Shown here: piece by piece, positions 23,501 to 34,829 of the stretch
How positions within the stretch are numbered: the first letter of the stretch is position 1
Layout of the letters: each line of letters begins with the position of its first letter
NCBI GenBank assembly: GCA_018287875.1
Contig: JAGVVL010000022.1
Location: 1,550,001-1,614,000, forward strand
Direction: 5' to 3'
DNA from: Nigrospora sphaerica
Lineage: Eukaryota > Ascomycota > Sordariomycetes > Amphisphaeriales > Apiosporaceae
DNA: 64,000 bases
Notes under the pieces: generated by a model
Database searches by the model: none
Told to the model about the DNA's origin: nothing
Seen by the model: the letters and a program-made list of their open reading frames with translations, nothing else
Position numbers and translations under genes: made by a program

Positions 23501-25698
23501 CTGACGACGCCGCGGCAGTAGGCGACGCGCCAGGCGCTTTCGCGGTCCAGGGCGCCGGCGGCGTAGGCAGCGGCGATCTCACCGCTCGAGTGGCCGACGA
23601 CACGCCGGGGCGCCGCACCCCAGGCCGCGAGCAGGTCGACCAGCGCCACTTGCAGCACCGTACACAGCGTTTGCGACAGTAGCGGCTCGTCCACCCGGCT
23701 GGACTCGGCCGTGGTCTGTGTGAGCTCCTCGAGCACGCCGAAGTCGCACCCGAGGGTCCTCAGGTACGCATCGGCGCACGCCACGCTTTCCGCGAACACC
23801 GGGTATTGCCGCAGTTCGCGCCCCATGGCGAACCACTGCGCGCCCTGACCCGTGAACACGAAGCCCAGCGCCGGCGTGCTGGCTGCGTTTGCCCGTACCG
23901 CGCGGGACTTGGTCGTGGGGTCTTTCAAGGCCTCGAGTAGCGATGTATGTGAGTCGGCGGCTAGCGCCAGGCGCCAGCCCAGCCTTGACCGTCGATGGGA
24001 AAGTGTAAATGCCAGGCTCGAGAGATAGGACTCGTCCGTCGTTTCTGCGCTCGTGTCTTCCTGGTCCTCCTTGTGTATCCGCTGCTGCTCGAGGTGGTCG
24101 GCGTAGGTCGATAGAACCCGCTGGATGCCGGCCTCGTCATGGGCAGAGAAGAGGAAGACCTTGTTGGCCTTGGACGCGTTGGCCCGGGTCTCGGGGGAAA
24201 CGGGTGCCCCCTCGGCGCTGATGGCCTTGGTGCAGTGGTGCCCTTCTAACCCCCGCGACTGGAGATAGCTGGCGGCGTCGTCCAGCACGGCGTGCGCATT
24301 CGTGCCGCCAAAACCGAAGCTGTTGATGCTCGCCCTCCGCAGTCCGTCGGCGCCCCAAAAGGGCGTCAGCTGCTGTGGCAGCTTGATGCCCCATTTGTCT
24401 AGGGGTATCCGGGGGTTGCACTTCTCAAAGTTGATGTTGGGCGGTATCAGGCCCTTCTCCAGCGTCAGCACCGTCTTGATGATGGCGGCCACGCCCGAGG
24501 CGCCCTCGAGGTGGCCGTGGTTGGTCTTGGCGGCGCCGATCCACAGCGGCGGCTTCCGGGCGGCGCCGGGGCCGACGCGCTTGAAGGTGGCGGCGATGGC
24601 GCCGGCCTCGAGCGGGTCGCCGGCGGGGGTGCCGGTCGCGTGGGCCTCGACGAAACCCGTCTGGTCCGGATCGAGGGCGAAGCGGGCGTAGACGTCGCGG
24701 ATGAGGGCCTCCTGGGCCGCCTTGTTGGGCAGCGTCATGGCGCCGGTGCCCTGGCCGTCCTGGTTGGTGCCGAAGCCGCGCACGACGGCGCGGATGGCGT
24801 CGCCGTCGCGCAGGGCGGCGGCGAGGGGCTTGAGCACGACGGTGCCGACGCCCTCGCCGCGCGCGTAGCCGTTGGCGCGGCTGTCGAAGGAGAAGCAGCG
24901 GCCGTCGGGCGAGAGGAAGCCCAGGTTGGCCATGCGGTACATGGTCTCGGGCGACTCGATGACGTTGACGCCCGTGATGATGCTCAGGTCGCTCGCGCCC
25001 GCCCGCAGGTCCTGGCAGCCCAGCGCGAAGGCGACGAGCGAGCTCGAGCAGGCCGTGTCCAGCGTCAGGCTCGTGCCCCGCAGGTCGTAGAAATAGCTCA
25101 CGCGGTTCGAGATGATGGAGTTGCTCGTCCCCGTCGGCTTGAACTTGAGCAGCACGTCGGGGTCCTCGTTCATGATGGCGCGCGCGTCGTCGGTGAAAGC
25201 ACCTGCGAACACACTCGTCCGGCTGCCGCGCACGTCCTCGACCCGCAGGCCGGCGTTTTCCAGCGCCTCATACACGTTTTCCACTGTCGTCACCGGGTCA
25301 GCCAAGAACGACACCCCCCCTAGCTCGCCACACTACTGTTTCCCTCCGTACGTACTTACGATCCGCTGCTGCAGGTCCATGGACATGGCCTCGGTGCGGG
25401 TGATGTTGAAGAAAGGTGCGTCGAACTGCTTGCCGTTCTGCGGCCCGTCGCGCAGGAAGTGGCCGCCCCGGACCGAGGTGCTCCCGCCACGCTCGCTGCT
25501 GGGGTGGTAGTGGGCGTCGGCGTGCCACTTGGCCGCCGGCACGGGTTCCCAGGCCGACCGGCCCTGCGCCAGCAGGTCCCAGAGCCGTGAGGGCGTCGTC
25601 GCGTCGCCCGGGAACCGGCACGCCAGCCCGACGATGGCGATATCGTCGGGCTCGGCCCGTGCCGCCGCCGCAGCGTCTGCGTCGAGGAAAGGAGACAT
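17596..25698 (-). CDS. Highly reducing type I polyketide synthase (KS-AT-DH-cMT-ER-KR-ACP)
   Basis: Two exons (25356-25698, 17596-25283) give 2676 aa. The donor GTACGT is preferred to GTAAGT five bases upstream because only it keeps phase and yields QQRIVMENVYEALE. Domains: KS about 17-445 with Cys193 (DTACSSS), His329 and His372; AT about 590-905 with GHSSGE (Ser680); DH about 985-1270 with His1023 and Asp1235; C-methyltransferase with LEIGAGTGGTS near 1532-1542; ER about 1950-2265 with GGVG near 2091; KR about 2293-2480 with Tyr2441 (SNYAAGN); ACP with GVDSL (Ser2623). All catalytic motifs look intact, so a reduced, alpha-methyl-branched chain is expected. No thioesterase, condensation or acyltransferase follows the ACP, so release must occur in trans. 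Length and order match LovF-type synthases. A TATAAA lies about 135 bp upstream. Confidence 0.95.
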
Positions 25699-25832
25699 GT
25701 TGAAAAGCCCCTTCGCGTGGGAGGAGAAGATGGCGGACGATGCGCGAGGGGGCTAACGAGGCACGAAGAGAAACGAAAAGTTACAAGCCAAGGGGTTCAC
25801 AAAGGAACCGCTGGCGACGACCGGGCAGCGTG

Positions 25833-25838
25833 TTTATA
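25833..25838 (-). promoter_or_regulatory. TATA-box candidate of the PKS gene
   Basis: TATAAA on the minus strand about 135 bp upstream of the PKS ATG at 25698, the expected distance for a fungal core promoter. Confidence 0.55.
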
Positions 25839-27768
25839 TGGAATACTCTGCTGCCACATTGACAGCTTGATGCCACATGTGCGGCCGCCCTCTGGCTGGT
25901 AGACATCCTTCACAGGGACCCCTGTCTTTGGCGTGTAAAGTAAGTTCAGTAGGCCCTGGTGTCGGTGACACTGCCATCGCCCATCTCGCGCGAACAATCC
26001 CGTCGAGGTAGCGTCGGGCGGTAGGATTCCAAAACCCCCTTCTGGCGGCCGACATGGTAGTACGTCAGGGTATCCGTGGTTTTGGTTCCTCACATTTAGT
26101 GGGACTCTGGACAAAAGCGAAGGCTGACCTCGAAGCCCTAGAGCGGTCATCCGTCCACGATAGTCTGTCTCCTCACCCTCCGATATCAACTTGCAACACA
26201 TGGGCCGGGCCACCTCGATCTCTCTTCGAAGATTCCAAAGGCCCGACTGACTCGATTCACTGGCTTCGGTCGTGGGACGCCGTTAGCGGACGCGCCCGTG
26301 CCTACCCCAGAAACCCATCTTATCCCCTCCCGGCCCCACGGGGAGGGCGAGCGGTCAGACGCGAGCGAGAGCTGGACGGAGCAGGAAAGGGAAGAGAAGG
26401 AAAATGTTGTCGGTACCGATGACCAAAGGTCGTCAATGCACGACACGGCCACGCGACCTGGCGATCTGGATGCGACCTCGAGATCCACTCGTGTGCGCGG
26501 TCTGGTCGTGGAGAAGCCGAAAGCCAAAAGCAAGGGCTATGGGCTGGCAAAAAGGGCCTATCGTGGCCACTTCCCCACCCAGAACAGCCCGCGCCATTCC
26601 GAACCAGGCGAATGAGGCGGAAGAACTGAGGTGCCGACGACTGAGACACTGCCCTGGGAACACTCGTCAATCCAGCCGCCCGCATAGATGGCCATGGAAC
26701 AGCAAAAGCCTTGAAGCCCTCCAATGAAACGCCGCAACCCTCGGGACTGTCACATCACAGTGCGAAAGTATAGCGGAGCCGCACGCGCTTACGGCCCTCT
26801 CGTACGAGTCAGTCGCGGCCTCGACCCCGACGGCCACGTGGGGGCGCTGAGGCGAACGACCGGAGTTTTACGGGTCAGAAGCTGGGCTGGGGAACGTCCC
26901 TCCCCTCAGACGACAAGCTTCCGCCCCAGGGGCTCTGCCAAGGGCGAGACGTGGGGTGCGTCGTGGAACTTTCTCCATGCCGGCAAAAATAAGAAGACCA
27001 CGGGCGCGGTACGGAGGACGGAGCCACACAGACAAAACAGCGGGGGTGGATATGTCCTGGGTCTATCGGCCCTATTCGGCTCGTCAGCCCTCGTGACAGC
27101 AAGACCGCGGGGAGACGAGGTTGCTGGCCCCCGACGCGCAATGGTTGGGGTTTCCGACGCGCAGCCCGTCCGCCTGGCTGACAATACGAACGGAGGATCC
27201 CGGTTTGGCCAAGTGCGCATGTCCCGTCGGGGAGCGAACAAGCGGAGCCTCGGCCGTGTACGGTACCTAGCGCCGCGAATTTCCCGACGTCTTCGCCATG
27301 TAGCACTATATAGTGGTACCATCTTATGACGCTCGGCTCGCTTCGAGACTCTTTCGGCTATGGGGACCCGTTTTGTCTGCACCCGTGATGGGGATCGTAA
27401 TGCCGTGTAGAGATATGTCCACCTTTCACACCACCGGGATGCTCGCGTGGGGACGAGGAACCGGGGCAAAGACTGGATTCATCGCAGGAAGCTGGGACGA
27501 GTATCCGCAAAGTCTTGGAAAAAAATTGGGCATCTGGAACTTCTCACTGGGTGAGCATGGCAGGAAACGGCTAGCTGTCCTGCGATGAATCGTCGTGCGA
27601 CGAGGAATCTCCTGTGGAGGAGTGGACTGACCGGTTGCTCTTACGTTTGGCTGTTTTTTATGTGAAATGATAGCCCCGCGGCCATCAGTCTAGCCGTTCT
27701 GTTATCCCCATCTTCGCAGAGGGTTTGAGGACCAGCAGTCAGTCGTTTGACCACGCCAAACCGAAATC
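25839..27768. other. Divergent regulatory region between PKS and hydrolase
   Basis: About 2 kb separates the divergent PKS and hydrolase starts. Open frames here (for example around 26.7-27.3 kb) are Arg/Gly-rich, overlap on both strands and show no family motif, so I do not call a gene. Any transcription factor controlling the pathway would most likely bind here. I could not identify a consensus site by eye. Confidence 0.55.
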
Positions 27769-29093
27769 ATGAGGGTTCTTTGCTTGCACGGAAGGGGTTC
27801 CAACACCGAGGTACGTACCTCGTAGCCGGCACCCCTCCGCTCCGTACCTTGTTTTACATGATGGGAGGAGTGCAGCCGGGCCGCCGCGTCTACCAAAGGA
27901 CGCGAATGGCAGCAGCCCGTTCCATGGGGAGGGGGAAACCACTGACCAGTTGCGGGTGCGCAGATATTCCGCATGCAGACGGCGGCCATACGCAGCTTTC
28001 TCGAGCCCGAGTACGAGTTCGAGTTTGTCGAGGGACGCTGGCCGCACCTCGAGGGCAACTGGTCGGTTCACACGACCGACTTTTCCAAGTCAAAGGTAAG
28101 AAGACCCTTTTCGGCCCGCCGTCTTCCTCGGGCGTCGGCGGGGAGGCGTGTGGCTTTTCTGGTAATGTGCCCGTTCGAACGACTGACCCGTCTTTCCGCC
28201 GCCGCTCAGCTCTACGGCTACTACAATGGCCTCGACCTCGACGACATACTGGCCACCGAGGAGGAGCTGCGTCAGATCATAAAGGAACATGGGCCGTTTG
28301 ACGGCATCCTAGGCTACTCGTGCGTTATACTACCCGCTCCCTCGCCCAGCTCACCCCTTTGAATCTTCACCCGCAAACGTGGTGACCCGTCGGTCTCTTC
28401 GTATACTGACACCAAGCGTGCTGTGGGGGTCGATAGACAAGGGGCAACGCTGGCGGCGCAGCTCGTCATCCGCTACATGGTGGAGAACCCGTTCGCGACG
28501 ATTCAGGAGCTGCCGCTCAAGTTCGCCGTCTTCATCAACGGGGCGACGCCGCCGTGCGTGCTGCCGCTCGCCGGCGAGCCGCTCTTCGACTGCCCCCTCG
28601 ACGAGTTCGACGAGGCCGCCCACCTCTTCAAGGTCTTCAAGCCCAACGCCGTCGACAACGTCACGAAGCTGCGGCCGGCCAAGCTGGCCAATGGCCGAAA
28701 GGTGTGTCCTGCGACTCCCCTGCCCCTCGACAGTTTGATTTGATGGGCGTTCCTCCCCCCTTCCCCTCCCCAAGGGTGGCAACGTTGTGAGTTCGAGATA
28801 AGAAAGCTGACAATGCCAAACGTCGCCCGCTCGTCCGCCAGGTCGTCACTGATGGCTTCAACTACATGACGCGCTACGATCCCGCGTGGGACGGCAAGAT
28901 AATTGCCATCCCCACGCTGCATATCCGGGGCCGCGGGGACCACAGCGACTACGGCGAGGGTTTGCTCGACCTCTGCGAGCCCGACGTCGCTGAGGACCGG
29001 CTGCATATTTACGGGCACGATTTCCCCCGGGGGAGGGACATGAGCATGACTATTGCGCAGTTGATACGCAAGACTGCGGCGAGGGCAATCTAG
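27769..29093 (+). CDS. FSH1/LovG-type serine hydrolase (putative PKS-releasing thioesterase)
   Basis: Alpha/beta hydrolase expected to release the polyketide from the ACP, as LovG does in lovastatin biosynthesis. Five exons (27769-27810, 27964-28095, 28210-28319, 28437-28701, 28842-29093) close in phase at 266 aa. The small first exon encodes MRVLCLHGRGSNTE, the strand with the HG oxyanion motif. The exon 3/4 junction splits the nucleophile Ser codon (Ser95 in GYSQGAT). The probable acid is Asp216 (HIRGRGDHSDYG) and the base is His242 (IYGHDFPRG). Size and motifs fit the FSH1 family. It is divergent from the PKS across 2 kb and followed in the same direction by a P450. Because the PKS has no release domain, this is the best candidate for chain release, probably as a free acid. 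Confidence 0.9.
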
Positions 29094-29486
29094 AGTACAG
29101 ATTTGAAAATTTAGCAATTCGTTGATAGACGGTGATCGCCCCAGTTATAAATCTTTTTACCAAGCGTCGGGATCAAACCAAAGCATTCTCTTCGGTCGCT
29201 GGAGTGTTCCAACCTGCCCCAGTGATATTTCATCCACCCTACCCTGCCAAGAAAGGACTAATGTATGCCATGAAATTCCAATGGGGGGGTTTCTCCATCA
29301 GATCTTTAAGGTTCGATCTTGGTGGACCAGCCGACGACGTGACAGGGCCCACGGTCGGAGTTCGGCCGGGAGCCCTACTGGCAGGCGACACTTTCTTTTC
29401 CGCGCCGAGGCCAGCCCGTCCAGTTCCCTCCCGTCTTCATCTTAGCACGCGGCAGCCCCCACGACTTACACACACCAGACCCAGTC
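29094..29486. other. Hydrolase 3' end and P450 promoter
   Basis: Short spacer between two same-strand genes. I see no coding sequence and no clear TATA box. Confidence 0.5.
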
Positions 29487-31205
29487 ATGTCCTTCACAGC
29501 CCCCACGAATGCTACTCTGGCGGGCGGCCCGCCGACACCAGGGGGCTTGCTCCCACGGTTCGGCACGATAGCCGAGCAGGGCGTAAGCGAACGGCAGATG
29601 GCCATGGCGCTGGCGCTGCTATTTCTGTCGTGTGCCGTAGTCGCCCGGGCTTGGCGCCCCCGATCGGCCCTGGACTCGTTGCCGGTCCTCAACGCGCGGC
29701 GCGGCGAGCCGTTTGCGTACGTGCGGGCGGCGTGGCGCAACACGGCGGACCTGGCGGGGGCGCTGCGGCGGCTCGAGGAGCCGCGGTACCGCGAGGCGGC
29801 GGCGGTGCGGGTGCCGCTCGCGGGGCCGGGGCGGCTCGTGCTGCTGCCGGCGCGCGAGGCGGCGTGGCTGCTGGCGCAGCCCGAGGCGGCGCTCAGCATG
29901 CACGCGCAGACGGCGCAGCACTTCCAGGTCGCGCACGGCACCGTCTACGCGCTGCCGGACCAGGCGCACGTGCGGCTCGTGGCCACGACGCTGACGCGCC
30001 GCGTCGCGCGCCTCGTGCCCGCGCTCGCCGACGAGGCCGCCGGCGCCGTCGCGGCGCAGTGGGGCGACGGCGGCGAGGTCGGCGTCTACGACACGCTCCG
30101 CGTCGTCGTCGGCCGCGTCACCAACCGCGTCTTCCTCGGCGCCCCGCTGTGCCGCGACGCCGCCCTGCTCGACGCCGGCGTCGCCTACGCCCAGGCCGTG
30201 CCCGTCGCCGCCCAGGTGCTGAGCCTGCTGCCGCCGCCGCTGCGCCCGCTCGCGGCGCCGCTGGTGACGCGGCCGAACCGCCGCCACGAGCGCGCGTGGT
30301 TCCGCATCGTGCAGCCCGAGGCCGAGCGCCGCCTGCGCGCCGAGGGGGCCGCCGCCGCCGCCGACCCCGACGAGACCGACTTCCTCGACTGGGCCATCGC
30401 GGCGGCGCGCGAGGACGGCGGCGCGGCGGCGGCGGACCCCGAGACGCTGGCGGCGCGGGTGCTGCTCGTCAACGCGGCGGCGGTGCACACGTCGAGCTTC
30501 GCACTGACGCACGTGCTGCTGGACCTGGCGGGGTCGGGGGCGGAGCGCGGCGCCGCGTACGTGGCCTCGCTGCGGCGCGAGGCGGCGGCGGCGCTGGCGG
30601 CGCACGGCGGCGTCTGGGGCGCCGGGGCGCTGGCCTCGCTGCGCCGCCTCGACAGCACGCTGCGCGAGAGCCAGCGCCTCAACACGGTGCTCGCCGTCGG
30701 CCCGCTGCGCATCGTCACGGCCCCCGAGGGCGTCGTCACCCCGTCCGGCCTCCGCGTGCCCCCCGGCTACCAGGTCGGCGTGCCCGCCTACGCCATGCAC
30801 ACGGACCCGGCCGTCTGGGGCCCCGACGCCCTCGTCTTCCGCCCCTTCCGCTTCGTGGCCGACGACGACGACGGCGACAAGACGAACCCCGAGGGCGCGC
30901 CCGCTGGCGATGAGGGGAAAGATGACGGTGGCGCGCCGGGACCCAAAAACACCCACGCCGCCCGTCCGGCCTCGTGGACGACGACGAGCGCCCAGTACCT
31001 GTCTTTTGGGGGCGGGCGCAACAGCTGTCCCGGCCGCTTCTTCGCCGCCGCCGAGCTCAAGCTGCTGCTCGCCCACATCCTACTACACTACGACTTCGAG
31101 TTCCTGGACGCGCGGCCGGCGAACCAGTGGTTCGGCGCCAACCACATGCCGCCGACCAAGGCTACCCTTCGGGTCCGGAGGCGCGCGGTGCCGTTTTCGC
31201 TGTGA
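29487..31205 (+). CDS. Cytochrome P450 monooxygenase with acidic insertion
   Basis: Single-exon gene of 572 aa with very high GC and Ala-rich composition. After a roughly 35-residue lead, a membrane anchor lies near residues 38-54. The I-helix region reads NAAAVHTSS: the usual acidic residue before Thr is His, a pattern also seen in a group of fungal P450s with AIHTTS (ent-kaurene-oxidase-like). The ExxR motif is ESQR (394-397), the PERF-equivalent is FRPFRF, and the heme loop is FGGGRNSCPGR with Cys514. Between FRPFRF and the heme loop is an unusual Asp/Gly/Pro-rich stretch of about 35-40 residues (about 459-497). It has no good splice signals and stays in frame. The gene lies 0.4 kb downstream of the hydrolase. 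It probably oxidises the polyketide; the position of oxidation is unknown. Confidence 0.92.
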   Translation: MSFTAPTNATLAGGPPTPGGLLPRFGTIAEQGVSERQMAMALALLFLSCAVVARAWRPRSALDSLPVLNARRGEPFAYVRAAWRNTADLAGALRRLEEPRYREAAAVRVPLAGPGRLVLLPAREAAWLLAQPEAALSMHAQTAQHFQVAHGTVYALPDQAHVRLVATTLTRRVARLVPALADEAAGAVAAQWGDGGEVGVYDTLRVVVGRVTNRVFLGAPLCRDAALLDAGVAYAQAVPVAAQVLSLLPPPLRPLAAPLVTRPNRRHERAWFRIVQPEAERRLRAEGAAAAADPDETDFLDWAIAAAREDGGAAAADPETLAARVLLVNAAAVHTSSFALTHVLLDLAGSGAERGAAYVASLRREAAAALAAHGGVWGAGALASLRRLDSTLRESQRLNTVLAVGPLRIVTAPEGVVTPSGLRVPPGYQVGVPAYAMHTDPAVWGPDALVFRPFRFVADDDDGDKTNPEGAPAGDEGKDDGGAPGPKNTHAARPASWTTTSAQYLSFGGGRNSCPGRFFAAAELKLLLAHILLHYDFEFLDARPANQWFGANHMPPTKATLRVRRRAVPFSL

Positions 31206-32209
31206 AGTGCGGACGGACTTTTGGCTTTGGAGGAAAAAGGACGACACGGATTGGAAATATTGTAACTGGAAAACCTCGGGTACTTGCTACAATCTATATG
31301 TATTCTACCGTGGCGACGAGGCCGCCATGCAGTCTCCTATTAGATGATTCTTAAATCCCAAACCAAGGGGATACAGCGCCCTTAGGTTACTACAGGGCAG
31401 GTAGAACTGAAGCGCCATGCTCAAGACACCAGCGGCTATGAGTACGCAACAGCATCGAGTCCATCACCGACCATCAACCGCCTAACGTCCCCCTCTGCTG
31501 CCCCTCCTCCTCGCCCCGACACACGACCACGCCCCCTTAGCCCGGCGACGCGCACACGTCGTCGTCCCCATCCTCCATCCCACGACTCCCTTAGTCGTGA
31601 CAACAAGAGAGGAAAAAAAAAAACCCTCGCGAGCGGTCAGACCCCCGGGCTCTCGTCAATCCCGCGTGCCCCACCCCCCGTTTCTGACTCGTGCACTGCG
31701 GGCCCTACCCCGGTTGCGAACCACAGGGGTGGGTAAACGAGGACGCCGGGCTCCAGATTTCCAGTCCATGTGGGCATGTGTCGAAACGCCCCTCCCCCGT
31801 AAACAGACGTGACAATGCATGAATGGCTGACATGGGCGGAGTATCCGAAGGGTTGGGTAAGGTAGCACTGGGGGAGGGGTGGGTGGTCGTCGTACCCGAC
31901 AGCGGAAGCTAAAGCGGCGTGTGGGCGGTAAAGGCCGACGGGAGAAGGATTTTTTTTCTCAGCGCGGTGTCATCACTTGCGGGCACGCGGGGGAAGGGGG
32001 GGTTCATGTTTGGCCTCACGGAGGGAGCACTGCGCGTGCGTTACATGGTTGGTGTTTTGCATATCGTTGCTACGGCGGGACGGGTAGGTAGTGCACGTTA
32101 CCGAGGCCACGCTCTCTACGTGAACCGGTGCGTATCCCACGCGTCAAGGCATGATCCGGCTCAGCACCCACGGCCTCTTCCTTCCCTGTCCCCTCGCAGA
32201 TACCCCCGT
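31206..32209. other. Convergent intergenic region between the two P450 genes
   Basis: It holds the 3' ends of both converging P450 genes. An A-run and T-run are present near 31613-31624 and 31950-31958. I see no gene. Confidence 0.55.
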
Positions 32210-34110
32210 TTACCACGGCACCAGCCGGACCGTCACGGGCTGGTCGATGGCGCAGGCGAGGGCGAGGCCCTCGCGCCACTCGCTGTGGTCGAGGCTCTCG
32301 ATGGCGCGGAAGCACTGCAGCAGGCGCACGAGCGTGTAGCCGGCCTCGGTGAGGGCCAGCTGCTGGCCGATACAGATGCGCGGCCCGCCGTTGAAGGGCA
32401 GGTACTCCCACCCGGGCCGCCGGTGCTCCCACCGCTCCGGCCGGAACGCGTCGGCGTCCTCGCCCCAGAGGTCGCGCCGCCGGTGCATCGCGTACGTCGA
32501 AAAGCCGACATTCTGCCCCTTCTTGACGTGGACCGGCGATTGGCCGTCGGGGCCCTGCGGCGGGACACTGTCAGTCAGTCGGTCGGCGAGGTCAGAGAAG
32601 GAGTTCCAGTACTTACACCGCCCACCGGTAACGTCACGTCGCACAGCGCCTGCCGGCCGTTGAGGGGCACGATGGGCCAGAGGCGCAGAGCTAGCAAGAT
32701 TCATAAGCACGCTGACGACCAAAATGGAAACACAAGCCACGGCGGCGGACGACGTACTCTCGTTCATGACCCACTGGAGGTACTTCATATTCTTCAACCT
32801 CTCGAAGCTGGGGTGGGCGCCGTCGAGGTCGCGCACCTCGTCCTGCAGGCGGCGCAGGACGTGCGGGTCCTTGGCGATGGCGAAGACGGCGGCGGCGAGC
32901 AGCGTCGACGTGGAGTCGCGGGCGGGGATGAGGACGTTGAGGAGGTGATCGCGGACGGCGATGGGGTCGTCGACGCGGAGGGCGAGCTCCTCGAGGAATA
33001 CGTAGCGGCCCTTGTCCTCCTCCGCCGCGGGCGGCGCTTTCTCCCCACTGGCCTGGCGGTCGAGGTGTCGCGCACGCACGCGCATCGCCTTTTCCACGTA
33101 GCCGTCGACGAAGCGCTGCGTGAAGCGGCACGCGTCCAGAAACTCCTGGCTCACGTTCCAGTCGGCAAGCCGGCCAAGCCGGCACCGCCGAGCCAGCTCC
33201 GTCTGCGACCGCTTAAAGGCGACGGCGAACTGCGCCGATGCCACTTGGTTGTCGTCGTTGGTCAGCGTGTTGAGCGATTCGCCGAAAAGCATCTCGCTGG
33301 CCGAGTCGAGCGTCTGCAACGTATCAGTAACTGGTCCCGCCCTCGACAGTATCGCGCCTCGTGCAGGCATTGCCGGCATCGTGGGTCCTCGGCTTGTAGA
33401 CAGCAACTCACCATGCGCTGGAAAAGCTCCTTGAGGTGCACCGGTGTCTTCCCATCTTTAGGAATCAGAGCCAGCATGTTCTGGAAATGCACCTCGAAGG
33501 ACTCGAGGTCTGCCACCTGGTCACGGACAAAGTTAGGCCGCACCCTAATACTCGATGTTAGTCCTCGTCAATTCCAAGCATCCGGTAAGTGGTTGCCGTA
33601 TGAGCTTACAGAGCACGAGCCTGCTCCCATTTGGCGCCGTCGCTCGTAAAGATGCCATGGCCCATGAGCGGCTTGAAGTTGTTGTAGCCTGGGCCGCACA
33701 CAATGTCAGCCTCTCCTACCACTCCCGTCTACATCTCGACACCTTATAGACTCACGATCGATGCCGACGCCGAAATTATGAAACTGCGTGGCCAGGAGGG
33801 CCTGGATGTTGCGGGGCTCGCAGGTCCAGTAGAAGTCGTCGAGCAGGACGCGGCTCTTGAAGGTGTAGGCGTTGTCCTCGAAGCGGGCGCGCATGTACTC
33901 GAGCAGCGAGTGCGACGACAGCCGGCGCTCGAGCTCGAACAGGATGCCGATGCCCAGCGGGTCGAGCCAGGTGATGAGCCGGTCCATGGGCGCGGGCCGG
34001 CAGCCGTGGGCGCGCGCGAAGGCGCCGTCGCGCCACCGTGACCGCGCCCACTGCACAAGCGGCACCAGCACGCAGAGCGCCGCAGCGATTAGTACGTAAC
34101 TGTTGGCCAT
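32210..34110 (-). CDS. CYP52-like cytochrome P450 (terminal/omega hydroxylase type)
   Basis: Six exons (33756-34110, 33610-33688, 33412-33544, 32758-33313, 32617-32690, 32210-32554) close in phase at 513 aa. An N-terminal anchor covers residues 1 to about 20. Characteristic blocks appear only when the exons are joined: GHGIFTSDGAKWEQARAL, RPNFVRDQ, LFQRM|TLDSASEMLFGES, the I-helix ARDST, the ExxR motif ETLR (374-377, split by an intron), LPVGG|GPDGQSP, and the heme loop FNGGPRICIGQQ with Cys460. These are hallmarks of the CYP52 clan, whose known members hydroxylate the omega end of alkanes and fatty acids. In this locus it could oxidise the terminus of the released polyketide acid. It is convergent with the other P450 and in tandem with the GH65 gene. 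The exact subfamily cannot be set by eye. Confidence 0.92.
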
Positions 34111-34829
34111 GAGGGCGGGCGAGGGAAAACTATGAGGAGCGCTGCGTAGGGAGGGCGTGCGTGGGCGCCGTGTATCGCCGTCGTCGTCAACCTCTTTTTG
34201 CGGCGGCGAGTTCAGTCAAGGTGTCGTCTTCAAAGACCAGCAATACGGTTCCCACCCTCACTCAACGCGCGGCGACCGACGGCTTCTTCCGGATACCGGT
34301 GGTGATGACGCCACTTGCTCTCGCGTGTATACCGACCCAGTGTCACCGTTGATCGGTCAGCCCTGGAGCCGTACGTTGGCTCTCCACCCATCCATCCAAG
34401 CCACATGGAAACACCAGACACCGCAGCGGCGGGGCTCTCCACGACCATTACGGGCTCCCCATATCCCATGAGTCGTGACGGGCAGTTGCAAGTTTCTTTG
34501 CATAATGGGAACTTGAGAGTCCAGTGGATTGAGGTCTGGATGTCGATCAATTGTCGTTTGTTCTACGGTACACAGTTGGCGGGTCTGAAGGTGGCCTGAC
34601 CACAGTGGATCCGTCGCCTGTGCGATTGCCAATTCAGGAAATTTCCCGCCTCCAGCAGCCCCCCCACAGGGCTATCAGCGGACAGTTCCCAGTACAGGGG
34701 TCCCCCCTTGTGGGATTCCCTCACAGTGCGCGACGCTAATACCCCATGAACATAACCCACATTCCCTGCACCCCATGCCAAGGCAGCAAATTTGCCGACG
34801 CAAAGGGCCAGGGGGTCAGAAGTGGGAAT
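34111..34829. other. Promoter of the CYP52-like gene and GH65 3' end
   Basis: No coding sequence is supported in this 0.7-kb spacer. Confidence 0.5.

Noticed and set aside
26724..27329. 201-codon frame between the PKS and hydrolase, considered as a possible regulator
   Set aside because: Arg/Gly/Thr-rich composition and an overlapping long frame on the other strand. No zinc-cluster Cys pattern (CxxCx6CxxC), bZIP or helix-loop-helix signature.
29619..31076. 485-codon antisense frame over the first P450
   Set aside because: A shadow of a very GC-rich gene. Low-complexity Arg/His/Gly/Gln composition and no family motif.
33262..33543. Extended frame through the third exon of the CYP52-like gene
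   Set aside because: It reads into an intron. The GTGAGT donor at 33411 and the next acceptor restore LFQRM|TLDSASEML, which is the family sequence.
17140..34240. Shared TCAGTCAA element upstream of the methyltransferase and the CYP52-like gene
   Set aside because: One copy in each of two promoters, 8 bp long, not clearly present upstream of the PKS or hydrolase; chance occurrence cannot be excluded.
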